Assembly: GCA_021792455.1 (NCBI GenBank)
Contig: JAJYUP010000013.1
Span: forward strand, 1-43,997
From: Actinomycetes bacterium
Lineage (GTDB): Bacteria > Actinomycetota > Thermoleophilia > Solirubrobacterales > Solirubrobacteraceae
Direction: 5' to 3'
Length of the DNA: 43,997 nt
Both the position numbers and the translations under genes were made by a program. The notes beneath the pieces are model-generated. The model was not told the DNA's origin. It made no database searches and saw nothing but the letters and a program-made list of their open reading frames with translations. Positions 26,967 through 35,398 of the stretch are shown in pieces. How positions within the stretch are numbered: position 1 is the stretch's first letter; the number at the start of each line of letters is the position of its first letter.

Positions 26967-28541
26967 TCAGCCTGCGAGCGCGCCTGCCTGCTCCACTGCG
27001 CCTTCGCCCGCCGCCTCGCGGTCGGTCGAGGCGACGAAGTCGCCGCTTCTCACGAGGGTGAAGGCACAGATCGCGCCGATGAAGGCGACGCCTGCGGCGA
27101 TCAGCACGATTCTGTCCAGCGCGTTCGCGAATCCACCACGATAAGCGTGGGCGAGCGCTGCCGCGGTGCCCGCTCGGAGGCTGTGGAAGACCTCTGCCAC
27201 TTCGCCTGAGGCGAGCAGCGTCGCAAGACGACCGTGCGCGGCGCTCTCCGCAGCCGCCGCAACCCCTCCATGCGCCAGAGAGCCCATCGTGCTGCTCACG
27301 ACCTCGTGCTCGAAGATCGCGCCGAGCCCGGCGATCCCTGTCGCGATGCCCACCTGACGGAAGGTGCTGTTGATGCCGGAGGCCATGCCGCTGCGGGAGA
27401 AGTGCACGACCCCGATCGCCGTCGAGGCGAGTGGCGGATTCACCAAACCGACGCCTGCGCCTGCGAGCACGAAGCCGGGCACGAGGACGGTCCAGCTGCT
27501 GCCAGCGCTCACCGCGCTCATCGCCGCAAGCCCTGCACCGACGAGCACGAGGCCGAAGCCGAGCAGCAGCCTCACAGGCACGTGCACCGTCAAGCGGCCT
27601 GCGATCGGGGCGACGGCGAAGGAGAGCAGGGTCACAGGAAGGAAGCGCAGGCCCGCCGCCAGCGCGCTGTAGCCGAGCACGTCCTGGATGTAGAGGGTGA
27701 GGTACAGAAACATTGCGAAGATCGACGCTGAGAGCGCGAAGGCGACGATGCTCGCGCCGAGAAACGCCCGCCTCCTGAACAGGGACAGGTCGAGCATCGG
27801 GCGCTGCTGGACCAGCTCCGCGGTCAGGAACACGCACATCAGCGCCCCTGATCCGATCAGGAAGGCGAGGATGAGGGTTGAGCTCCACCCTTCTTCGTTG
27901 CCCTCTGAGAGTGCGTAGACGAGCAGGAAGAGGGCTCCTGAGAAGGTGATCAAGCCGACCCAGTCGACCCTGGTCGCCTCTCGGTCGCGCGACTCCGCCA
28001 CCTTCAGCACGCTCAGCAGCAGCGCGGCCGCTCCGATCGGCACGTTGACGAAGAAGATCCATTTCCAGCCGATACCGGAGGTGATGATCCCCCCGAGCAC
28101 GGGGCCGACTGCGACCGCTGCGCCTGTCACCGCGCCGAAGGCGCCGAAGGCGACACCCCGCTCACGGCCGTGGAAGGCCTGCGCGATCAACGCGAGCGAG
28201 GTTGCGAACATCAGCGCACCGCCGATCCCCTGCGCCGCGCGCGCGAGGTTCAGCATCAACGGGCTCGTTGAGAGCCCGCTCACCGCAGAGCAGCAGGTGA
28301 ACAGCAGAAGCCCCGCAAGGAAGACGCGCTTGCGCCCGATCAGGTCGGCGAGGGCGCCACCAGTCAGGAGGAACGCTGCGAGCGTCAGCGCGTAGGCGTT
28401 GACGACCCACTGCAGGTCGGAGAAGGAGGCGTGCAGTGAGCGTTGGATCGATGGCAGCGCAACGTTCACGACAGTGATGTCGAGCAGAAGCATGAAGATC
28501 GCGACGCAGACCGCGATCAGCGTCCACCACTTGCGCTCCAT
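26967..28541 (-). CDS. MFS drug exporter, DHA2 (EmrB/QacA) type, 14 TM
   Basis: MERKWWTLIAVCVAIFMLLLDITVVNVALPSIQRSL; FVNVPIGAAALLLS. Confidence 0.92.
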   Translation of the reverse strand: MERKWWTLIAVCVAIFMLLLDITVVNVALPSIQRSLHASFSDLQWVVNAYALTLAAFLLTGGALADLIGRKRVFLAGLLLFTCCSAVSGLSTSPLMLNLARAAQGIGGALMFATSLALIAQAFHGRERGVAFGAFGAVTGAAVAVGPVLGGIITSGIGWKWIFFVNVPIGAAALLLSVLKVAESRDREATRVDWVGLITFSGALFLLVYALSEGNEEGWSSTLILAFLIGSGALMCVFLTAELVQQRPMLDLSLFRRRAFLGASIVAFALSASIFAMFLYLTLYIQDVLGYSALAAGLRFLPVTLLSFAVAPIAGRLTVHVPVRLLLGFGLVLVGAGLAAMSAVSAGSSWTVLVPGFVLAGAGVGLVNPPLASTAIGVVHFSRSGMASGINSTFRQVGIATGIAGLGAIFEHEVVSSTMGSLAHGGVAAAAESAAHGRLATLLASGEVAEVFHSLRAGTAAALAHAYRGGFANALDRIVLIAAGVAFIGAICAFTLVRSGDFVASTDREAAGEGAVEQAGALAG

Positions 28542-28624
28542 GGAGGCCAGCCTAGCGGCGCATCGGCCGGCGGTTCGGAGGCGGCGCGGCCGCTCGTTCG
28601 GGCGGATCGGCGAGACGCGTGCCA

Positions 28625-29155
28625 TCAGCCACTGCGAAGCTCCTCGATCCTGCATCTGATCCGCCTGCGCGCGCTGCACAGCTCCTCCTGCAGGCGGGTG
28701 AGGTCGGCAAGGCGCGCCTGCACGAGCTCGAGCTGCTTCTCGACGTGCTCGAGAGCCTCTTCGAGCAGGCCCTTCCGTCTGTTCGCGTCGACGCCGCCAC
28801 GTCGCAGCTGCTCTTTCACCGCGGATCGCGCCTCCTCGGCGGCGAGCAGCGTCTTCAGCTGCTCGAGAGAGACGCCGAGCAGCTGCTTGAAGCGCATCAC
28901 CTCTCGGAGGCGGTCGACCTCCTCCTCGGAGTAGAGCCTGTGCGACCCGCTCGTTCTCGGCAGCGACTCTTGCAGAAGCCCGATTTCCTCGTAGTAGCGG
29001 ATCGTCCTTGGTGTCGTGCCGACAAGCTTTGCGACGTCTCCGATGCGCAGCGCCCCCGCAGGGGAGAGGGCGTCTGCCGCCCCCGTCGAGCCGATCGCAG
29101 GCTGCGGTCTGAGCCCAGGGGTCGTCTTCGTCATCTGTTCAGAGGGATGCTTCAC
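28625..29155 (-). CDS. MerR family transcriptional regulator
   Basis: LRIGDVAKLVGTTPRTIRYYEEIGLLQESLPRTSGSHRLYSEEEVDRL. Confidence 0.93.
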   Translation of the reverse strand: MKHPSEQMTKTTPGLRPQPAIGSTGAADALSPAGALRIGDVAKLVGTTPRTIRYYEEIGLLQESLPRTSGSHRLYSEEEVDRLREVMRFKQLLGVSLEQLKTLLAAEEARSAVKEQLRRGGVDANRRKGLLEEALEHVEKQLELVQARLADLTRLQEELCSARRRIRCRIEELRSG

Positions 29156-29202
29156 AACAGTTCTCGCCTACGGTGGTGGCGGAAGGCTCGCTGTCTCGCA
29201 AG

Positions 29203-29218
29203 CTCACGTCAACGTAAG
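29203..29218. promoter_or_regulatory. Candidate MerR-type operator between merR-like gene and msrB
   Basis: ctcacgtcaacgtaag, near-perfect inverted repeat (ctcacgt / acgtaag). Confidence 0.4.
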
Positions 29219-29279
29219 GATTGGATGGTAGCGTCGAGCGTGCTAGAACCGCTGCAGCGAATTCGATGCTGGAGGCGCG

Positions 29280-29690
29280 ATGGAGCGCAGGATCATCAAG
29301 AGCGATGAGGAGTGGCGCCGTCAGCTCTCGCGAGAGAGCTATGAGATCCTGCGTCAGGCCGGCACTGAGCTCCCGTTCAGCGGGCAGTATGTCGACACCG
29401 ACGATGAGGGCGTCTATAGGTGCGCCGGATGCGGCGCAGAGCTGTTCCGCTCGCAGGCGAAGTTCCACTCTTCCAGCGGGTGGCCAAGCTTCACGCAGCC
29501 GATGCTCGCCGACGCCGTCGAGCTGAGGGAGGACAAGAGCCACTTCATGCTGCGTACTGAGGTGCTCTGTCGAGGCTGTGGCGGCCACTTGGGCCACGTC
29601 TTCGACGACGGACCCGCCCCTACGGGACAGCGGTGGTGCATCAACTCTGCTGCCCTGCGCTTCGCACCAGAGGAGCCTCCAAAGGGGTGA
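29280..29690 (+). CDS. msrB: Peptide-methionine (R)-S-oxide reductase
   Basis: YRCAGCGAELFRSQAKFHSSSGWPSF, CRGCGGHLGHVFDDGPAPTGQRWCINSAALRF. Confidence 0.96.
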   Translation: MERRIIKSDEEWRRQLSRESYEILRQAGTELPFSGQYVDTDDEGVYRCAGCGAELFRSQAKFHSSSGWPSFTQPMLADAVELREDKSHFMLRTEVLCRGCGGHLGHVFDDGPAPTGQRWCINSAALRFAPEEPPKG

Positions 29691-29742
29691 GGCGCCTCGC
29701 GGCAGCGCCGGCGTCGCCTGCAAGCGCCTTCAGGCGGCGCAG

Positions 29743-30054
29743 ATGGTGATGGTCGGCCACAACAAGCGCCTCAGCGAGCCCCTGCGCTCGACGACCGCTG
29801 GCAGGATCGGTGCGCTGCTCGTCGCCTCTGGCATTCTCTGCGCGACGGTTGCGGTGCTCGTCATCGGCCTCACCTCCTCTGCGAGGCTCCGCCCTGGGTG
29901 CATCTCCGTCAGCTCTGCGAGCACGGTTGGAGGCGTTCTCACGAGCGCCTGCGGCAGCAGGGCGAAGGAGATCTGCGCGCATCCTGCAGAGAACCCTGGA
30001 CTCGCTCTGCATCACAGGCTCCAAGAGGCCTGCAGGCGCGCGCGCCTGCCGTAG
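29743..30054 (+). CDS. Small single-TM hypothetical protein
   Basis: MVMVGHNKRLSEPLRSTTAGRIGALLVASGILCATVAVLVIGL. Confidence 0.45.
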   Translation: MVMVGHNKRLSEPLRSTTAGRIGALLVASGILCATVAVLVIGLTSSARLRPGCISVSSASTVGGVLTSACGSRAKEICAHPAENPGLALHHRLQEACRRARLP

Positions 30055-30071
30055 CGCGTCGCGGGTGACGT

Positions 30072-30168
30072 GCCGTGCGCCCGTCGCGCGTTTCAGCCGC
30101 AGCGCCGCGTGCCCGTCGCGTCCTGCCGCCGCAGCGCCCCAGTGCGCAAGCGCCGTGTGCCCGTCGCG
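30072..30168. repeat. Three-copy 17-bp degenerate direct repeat upstream of amt
   Basis: gccgtgcgcccgtcgcg (30072), gccgcgtgcccgtcgcg (30104), gccgtgtgcccgtcgcg (30152). Confidence 0.8.
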
Positions 30169-30304
30169 TCCAGCGCTCCTCATCCCGCAGCTCCGCGCGC
30201 CTTGGCCAGATGTCGAAACATCACGTCGAAGCGTTGGCCAAGGCTCCCTACCGAATGCGCCTCAGCCTCGATTCCATGCTCGCAACGTGGCTGGCGCCCC
30301 GCGA

Positions 30305-30338
30305 TCGCTCGTGGGTGTCGGCTTCCACCCACGAGCGA
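30305..30338 (+). promoter_or_regulatory. 13-bp-stem leader hairpin immediately upstream of the amt ribosome-binding site
   Basis: tcgctcgtgggtg-tcggcttc-cacccacgagcga, then ggagg and ATG at 30349. Confidence 0.6.
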
Positions 30339-30348
30339 ATGGAGGCAC

Positions 30349-31752
30349 ATGCACTTCGCGACGGTCGCAGAATGGACCCCCTACCTCAAATGGCTCAACC
30401 CAGGCGACAACGCCTGGCAGATGACGGCTGCGACGCTCGTCGGGCTGATGAGCGTCCCCGGGCTTGCCGTCTTCTATGGCGGGGTGATGCAGAAGCGCTG
30501 GTCTGTCAACAGCATGATGCTCACGTTCGTCGCCTTCTCGCTCGTCCTCGTCGCCTGGTGCCTCTGGGCGTTCAAGATGGGCTTTGGCCAGCCGATCGGC
30601 AACGGCAGCGGCTTCTTCTCCACCTTCTGGGGCGTGCCTGGGAGCATCCTTGGACACGTCGGCGAGGAGGGCCAGGCGCTCATCCCGTCGATAAAGACCG
30701 GGCCGCCGTTCCATTTCCCGACCTCGACGCTCGCCTACTTCCAGTTCGTCTTCGCCGCGATCACTCCGATCCTCATGCTCGGCTCCGTGCTCGGCAGGAT
30801 CAACCTGAAGGCCTGGATCCCGTTCGTGCTGCTCTGGATCACCGTCGTCTACACGATCAATGCGTTCCTCATCTGGGGAGGCGGATTCTTCGCCGCCCAT
30901 GGGGCCATCGACTACTCAGGCGGCTACGTCATCCACCTCGCAGCTGGCGTCTCAGGGTTCGTCGCAGCCGCGGTGATCGGGCCAAGGCTCCAGCGCGACA
31001 GGGAGATCGACGCCCCGAACAACCTGCTGATGGTCGCCGTCGGGGCGGGTCTGTTGTGGCTTGGTTGGAACGGATTCAACGGCGGCGACTCCTACTATGC
31101 AGGCGCGAACGCCTCCGCTGCGGTGCTCAACACGAACCTCTGCACCGCGGTTGCGATGCTCGTCTGGATCGGCTGGGACTACGTCTACAAGGACAAGCCA
31201 TCGCTGCTCGGCTCGATCAACGGCATGATCACCGGGCTCGTCGCGATCACACCTGCAGCCGGGTTCGTCAACGGATATGGAGCGCTCATCATCGGCGTCG
31301 TCGCCTCGACGATCGTGTGGATGGCGATCAGGTACCTGAGCAGGGCGCCTCTGTTCAGAAAGGTCGACGACACCCTTGGCGTCGTCTACACCCATGGGAT
31401 CGCGGGACTGTGCGGCGGCCTGCTCGTTGGGGTGCTTGCGAACTCGAAGATCATCGAGTACTTCGGGCTGAAAGGAACAGCTGCGATCTCCGCAGTCGGT
31501 GGCCTGCACCTGCTGAAGTGGCAGGCGCTCACCGCGCTGTGGGTCATTCTCTTCAGCGGGACCGCGACGTACATCCTTCTCAAGCTCGTTGGCATCTTCA
31601 TCCCGCTCAGGCTCTCTGAGAGGGAGCTCGAGATCGGCGATCACGCGATCCACGGCAACGAGGTCTACCCGTCGGACGTGCCGACGCTTGGCGGCCCTCA
31701 TCACGCCCCTTGGAGTGCGCCCGCCCCCGCCCTCGAGGGCGGCTCGAGCTGA
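30349..31752 (+). CDS. amt: Ammonium transporter (Amt/MEP/Rh family)
   Basis: VPGLAVFYGGVMQKRWSVNSMMLTF; twin-His regions GGYVIHLAAGVSGF and YTHGIAGLCGGLLVG. Confidence 0.95.
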   Translation: MHFATVAEWTPYLKWLNPGDNAWQMTAATLVGLMSVPGLAVFYGGVMQKRWSVNSMMLTFVAFSLVLVAWCLWAFKMGFGQPIGNGSGFFSTFWGVPGSILGHVGEEGQALIPSIKTGPPFHFPTSTLAYFQFVFAAITPILMLGSVLGRINLKAWIPFVLLWITVVYTINAFLIWGGGFFAAHGAIDYSGGYVIHLAAGVSGFVAAAVIGPRLQRDREIDAPNNLLMVAVGAGLLWLGWNGFNGGDSYYAGANASAAVLNTNLCTAVAMLVWIGWDYVYKDKPSLLGSINGMITGLVAITPAAGFVNGYGALIIGVVASTIVWMAIRYLSRAPLFRKVDDTLGVVYTHGIAGLCGGLLVGVLANSKIIEYFGLKGTAAISAVGGLHLLKWQALTALWVILFSGTATYILLKLVGIFIPLRLSERELEIGDHAIHGNEVYPSDVPTLGGPHHAPWSAPAPALEGGSS

Positions 31753-31775
31753 GACGCAGGCTCACAGGACCATCG

Positions 31776-31807
31776 ACGACGGCCAGGCATCTGCCTGGCC
31801 GTCGTTT
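31776..31807 (+). terminator. Intrinsic terminator of amt
   Basis: acgacggccaggca-tc-tgcctggccgtcgt followed by ttcgtt. Confidence 0.75.
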
Positions 31808-31829
31808 CGTTGGAGGTCGATGGAGGGGT

Positions 31830-31902
31830 GACCGCGGCGCATGCGCCGCGGTCCAGGGTCGGCGCATGCGCCGACCCACAGGGGCGCGCATGCGCGCCCC
31901 TG
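31830..31902. repeat. Three consecutive perfect palindromes sharing the core GCGCATGCGC or CGCATGCG
   Basis: gaccgcggcgcatgcgccgcggtc (31830-31853), gggtcggcgcatgcgccgaccc (31856-31877), caggggcgcgcatgcgcgcccctg (31879-31902). Confidence 0.97.
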
Positions 31903-31937
31903 CACAGATGAGAGGGGAGGGGGAGCGGGAGCTGCTC

Positions 31938-32147
31938 CTAGCCGAAGTGGCCCCAGTGGGCGGCGACGATGAGAAGCACCCCGCCCGCCGCGAGCAGGGC
32001 TCCCGCCAGCATCGTCCTGCCCGGAGCGAATCTCAGCGGCGGCAGGTGGGCGAGTACGACCCAGACGCCGGCTATCGCGATCAGCAGGAAGCCGATCTCC
32101 GCGAGATGCCTGCCGGTTTCGACCGTCATCGCAAACAGAAAGCTCAT
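31938..32147 (-). CDS. Small two-TM membrane protein
   Basis: [69 protein letters not shown]; start overlaps the msrA stop. Confidence 0.7.
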   Translation of the reverse strand: MSFLFAMTVETGRHLAEIGFLLIAIAGVWVVLAHLPPLRFAPGRTMLAGALLAAGGVLLIVAAHWGHFG

Positions 32148-32878
32148 CCAGTCCCCACTTCCAGTGTCGAGGTCGGTGCCTGCGTGCTCGTGGTCGGGGA
32201 AGCGGGATCGCCCCCATCCCCGTCTCTCATGCGCTGTGTGTCCGTGCCGATCGGGCAGGCGATGCCCGTGCCCCCGAGTCCGCAGTACCCAGAGGGATTC
32301 TTCGCGAGGTACTGCTGGTGGTGAGCCTCGGCATAGTAGAAGTGCGAAGCATGCGCGATATCGGTTGTGATATCGCCGAACCGCCTGGATCGCAGAGCAT
32401 CTCCATAGAGGCGTCTCGATGCTGCCGCCGCGTCGCGCTGGGCCTGTCCATTCGTGAAGATCGCGGAGCGATACTGCGTGCCGACGTCGTTTCCCTGACG
32501 CATCCCCTGAGTCGGGTCGTGTCCCTCCCAGAATGTCTTCAGGAGCCGCTCGTAGGGGATCTGATCGGGCCTGAAGACGACTAGGACCGCCTCAGCATGC
32601 CCGGTCATTCCTGAGCAGACCTCCTCATAAGTCGGGTTCGGGGTGTATCCGCCGCTGTAGCCGACCGCTGTGACGTGCACGCCTGGGAGTCGCCAGAACA
32701 GCCTCTCCGCCCCCCAGAAGCAGCCAAGCGCAAAGATCGCCGTCTCGCAGCCCTCTGGGAAGGGTGGTTGCAGCGGCGTTGCAAGAACGTGATGGATGCC
32801 GTCTGAGAGCACTGGGTCCGCCCGCCCCTCGAGGGCCTCACGCTCGTTGACGAGCCGCGTCTTTGAGGAGCCGAGCAT
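32144..32878 (-). CDS. msrA: Peptide-methionine (S)-S-oxide reductase
   Basis: [52 protein letters not shown]. Confidence 0.96.
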   Translation of the reverse strand: MLGSSKTRLVNEREALEGRADPVLSDGIHHVLATPLQPPFPEGCETAIFALGCFWGAERLFWRLPGVHVTAVGYSGGYTPNPTYEEVCSGMTGHAEAVLVVFRPDQIPYERLLKTFWEGHDPTQGMRQGNDVGTQYRSAIFTNGQAQRDAAAASRRLYGDALRSRRFGDITTDIAHASHFYYAEAHHQQYLAKNPSGYCGLGGTGIACPIGTDTQRMRDGDGGDPASPTTSTQAPTSTLEVGTG

Positions 32879-33086
32879 CAGAGAGCCAAGTGTACATGCG
32901 CACGAGGTCGTCCACTGCTCAGCGCCTGGACGCCTGCTGTCCGACCGACTCCCCGGCGCGCGGCGCGCTCTTCGCGGTCGGGGTTTCGTTTCTCGGGCAG
33001 CGGGCAACACTGACTGCAGGAGCATCCCTCCCTCATTCCCTCCCCCGATCGGCCCGCTGCCCCCGGCGGGCCGATCCGTCTGGGCA

Positions 33087-33174
33087 CGCGAGGAGCCTGA
33101 CCTCGCGGAGGGTGCGGTGCGGCAGCGGTCGAGATCCTTGGGGGCCTCATCTCGCGAAGAGCCTGATCTCGCGG
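33087..33174. repeat. Paired direct repeat between msrA and the MFS gene (22 bp, 66 bp apart, 2 mismatches)
   Basis: cgcgaggagcctgacctcgcgg (33087-33108) and cgcgaagagcctgatctcgcgg (33153-33174). Confidence 0.88.
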
Positions 33175-33243
33175 CCAGCTTCGCATCGCGGATCGGCATC
33201 CAGCGGAGGCTGTCCTCCTCCGGGGGCTGCTAGAACGCGGGCG

Positions 33244-34575
33244 GTGAGCCCCCGCATCACGAAGCGGCTGACGTTCATCATGGCGCTTGGCTGTGGAGTG
33301 TCCGTCGGCAACCTCTACTACGCCCAGCCGCTCCTGAACGTCATCGCCCGCAGCCTTCACGTCGGGTACGGACAGGCGGGCCTCCTCGTCACGCTCAGCC
33401 AGATCGGCTACGCCCTCGGCCTCGTTTTGCTCGTGCCTCTCGGCGATCTCATCCAGAGGCGTCGACTCGTCGTCAGGACCCTTCTGCTCACGGCGATCTC
33501 GCTCGCTGCCGCGGGCCTCGCGCCGTCGCTGAACGCGCTCGACATCGCGATCTTCGTCGTCGGTGCGAGCACAGTCATCCCTCAGATCCTCGTGCCCTTT
33601 GCCGCGGAGCTCGCCCCAGCTGAGCAGCGGGGCAGGGTCGTTGGGGCGGTGATGAGCGGCCTGCTCGTAGGCGTGCTGCTCGCGCGCACGGTCGCTGGCG
33701 TGCTCGCCCAGCTCGGCAGCTGGCGGATCGCGTTTCTCGCAGCCGCCGGCGCGATGATCGCGCTCGCAGCGCTGCTGCGCAGGGAACTGCCTGAGGTGCC
33801 TGTGGCAGTGAAGATCAGCTATCGGGCACTGCTGCGCTCGGCTGGGTCGATCGCGCTCGAGGACTCGCTGATCAGGTGGCGCTCGCTCTTCGGCGCTGTC
33901 GGGTTCGCCTGCTTCAGCGTGCTGTGGACCTCGATCTCGTTCCTGCTCTCAGGCGCCCCATACCACCTCGGCCCGGCGCTCATCGGACTGTTCGGGCTGC
34001 TTGGCGCCGCTGGCGCGATGATGGCGAACGTCGCCGGCAGAATCGCCGACGCCGGGTTCACGCGCGCAGCGACCGGGGTCCTCTTCGCGCTGCTCAGCGC
34101 CTCATTCGGGCTGCTGATCGCCGGCAGGTCAGACCTGCTGCCCCTCATCGGCGGGATCCTGCTGCTCGATCTCTCCGTCCAGGGCATCCACATCCTCAAC
34201 CAGGCGACGATCTACGCCAGGCACCCAGAGGCGAGGGGCAGGGTGACGACGATCTACATGACGAGCTACTTCGCAGGTGGGGCGGTCGGCTCCGCGGTCG
34301 CATCCGCGCTGTATGGGAGCGAAGGGTGGCGGGGGGTCTGCCTGCTCGGCGCAGGCCTTGGGCTGCTTGGGCTGCTGTCATGGCTGCTCCAGGGCCTCGC
34401 GCGCGGACCTCGGCAGCGGCAGGGGACGGGGCTGCGATCCGGCGGGCAGGAGGCGTTCTCGCCACGCAGTCGGCGGCTCACAGCTCGCACTCGGCGAGGC
34501 ACCGCCGATTCCGAGCTTGCGAGCGCCGCCGATCAGGGGGAGGGCTCGCGCAGCGCGCCTGTGTCAGGGTCGTAG
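33244..34575 (+). CDS. MFS transporter
   Basis: MALGCGVSVGNLYYAQPLLNVIARSLHVGYGQAGLLVTLSQIGYALGLVLLVPLGDLIQRRRLV; GTG start. Confidence 0.9.
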   Translation: MSPRITKRLTFIMALGCGVSVGNLYYAQPLLNVIARSLHVGYGQAGLLVTLSQIGYALGLVLLVPLGDLIQRRRLVVRTLLLTAISLAAAGLAPSLNALDIAIFVVGASTVIPQILVPFAAELAPAEQRGRVVGAVMSGLLVGVLLARTVAGVLAQLGSWRIAFLAAAGAMIALAALLRRELPEVPVAVKISYRALLRSAGSIALEDSLIRWRSLFGAVGFACFSVLWTSISFLLSGAPYHLGPALIGLFGLLGAAGAMMANVAGRIADAGFTRAATGVLFALLSASFGLLIAGRSDLLPLIGGILLLDLSVQGIHILNQATIYARHPEARGRVTTIYMTSYFAGGAVGSAVASALYGSEGWRGVCLLGAGLGLLGLLSWLLQGLARGPRQRQGTGLRSGGQEAFSPRSRRLTARTRRGTADSELASAADQGEGSRSAPVSGS

Positions 34576-35024
34576 ATGAGGCCCCTCACCGTCTCGCGAA
34601 AGGGCAGCTCTCGGCTTGCGCGCAGCCGGGCGACGCTCGCCGCCAAGGTCGCCTCCAGGTCGTCGAAGGCGCCGAGCCGCCAGGAGGGGAGGACCCCACT
34701 CTCGGCGAGGGCGGCCTTGAAGTCGTCCTCTGAGGCGTTGAGCAGGCCGCACTGCTCATGCATGATCACGAGCACCTCCTGCGTTCCCAGCAGCCGCTGG
34801 GAGACGCTGAGGGACCGGATCGCATCATCGGTCGCAAGAGCTCCTGCGTTTCTGAGGATGTGCGCCTCGCCAACCCGAAGCCCAAGCATCCTCAGCGGGT
34901 CGAGGCGTGCGTCCATGCACGTCAGAACCGCGAGCTTGCGCTGTGGCGTCGCGGTGAGCTCAGGCGTTGCGAGCTGCTCGGAGCGCTGCGGTGCGGAGGC
35001 GAGGATCTCGTCTGTCGTCGTCAT
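34533..35024 (-). CDS. Beta-carbonic anhydrase-like protein
   Basis: AVLTCMDARLDPLRMLGLRVGEAHILRNAGALATDDAIRSL...VLVIMHEQCGL (CxDxR and HxxCG zinc ligands). Confidence 0.9.
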   Translation of the reverse strand: MTTTDEILASAPQRSEQLATPELTATPQRKLAVLTCMDARLDPLRMLGLRVGEAHILRNAGALATDDAIRSLSVSQRLLGTQEVLVIMHEQCGLLNASEDDFKAALAESGVLPSWRLGAFDDLEATLAASVARLRASRELPFRETVRGLIYDPDTGALREPSP

Positions 35025-35125
35025 CGGCCTTCGTCCCTTCTCGGCGTGATCAGCCCCAATCCTCCGTCGCCCTCGTCGGAGGTGATCGTAGCTGTGGCAG
35101 CTGCGCACGTGCGTTGTGCTCCACA

Positions 35126-35215
35126 GCCCACCTCGCTCCAGGGCTCTGCGCGGCTGCTTGGCGCGGATCGGGCGGCGGTGACCCATCGCCCACCTCGCTG
35201 TCGGGCTCTACGCGG
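35126..35215. repeat. Paired direct repeat upstream of the carbonic anhydrase (28 bp, 62 bp apart)
   Basis: gcccacctcgctccagggctctgcgcgg (35126-35153) and gcccacctcgctgtcgggctctacgcgg (35188-35215). Confidence 0.88.
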
Positions 35216-35289
35216 TTTGAGACGGCGCTTGCGAGCCCCCCTGCATTCGCTGCCCCGCTGCCGTCGCTTGGGTGCGCTGCCGTCCGCGC

Positions 35290-35398
35290 AGCGTGCCGGA
35301 GTAGGCGCGGTCGGGCACCTCGATCGCCAGAGCATCTACGCATCGAGGCCGGCGGGCGACAGCGTGCCGGAGTATGCGCGGTCCAGCACCTCGATCGC
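35290..35398. repeat. Paired direct repeat: glcF 3' end and a downstream copy (38 bp, 71 bp apart, 3 mismatches)
   Basis: agcgtgccggagtaggcgcggtcgggcacctcgatcgc (35290-35327) and agcgtgccggagtatgcgcggtccagcacctcgatcgc (35361-35398). Confidence 0.92.

Noticed and set aside
30190-30348. GlnR-type nitrogen operator upstream of amt
   Set aside because: Looked for GTnAC-n6-GnAAC-like spacing; nothing convincing by eye.
30075-31619. 514-aa plus-strand ORF overlapping amt in another frame
   Set aside because: Arg-rich shadow frame with no recognisable domains; amt frame is unambiguous.
34533-34575. Convergent 43-bp overlap of the MFS and carbonic anhydrase genes as unusual
   Set aside because: The MFS C-terminal tail is low complexity and short convergent overlaps are common in high-GC genomes.
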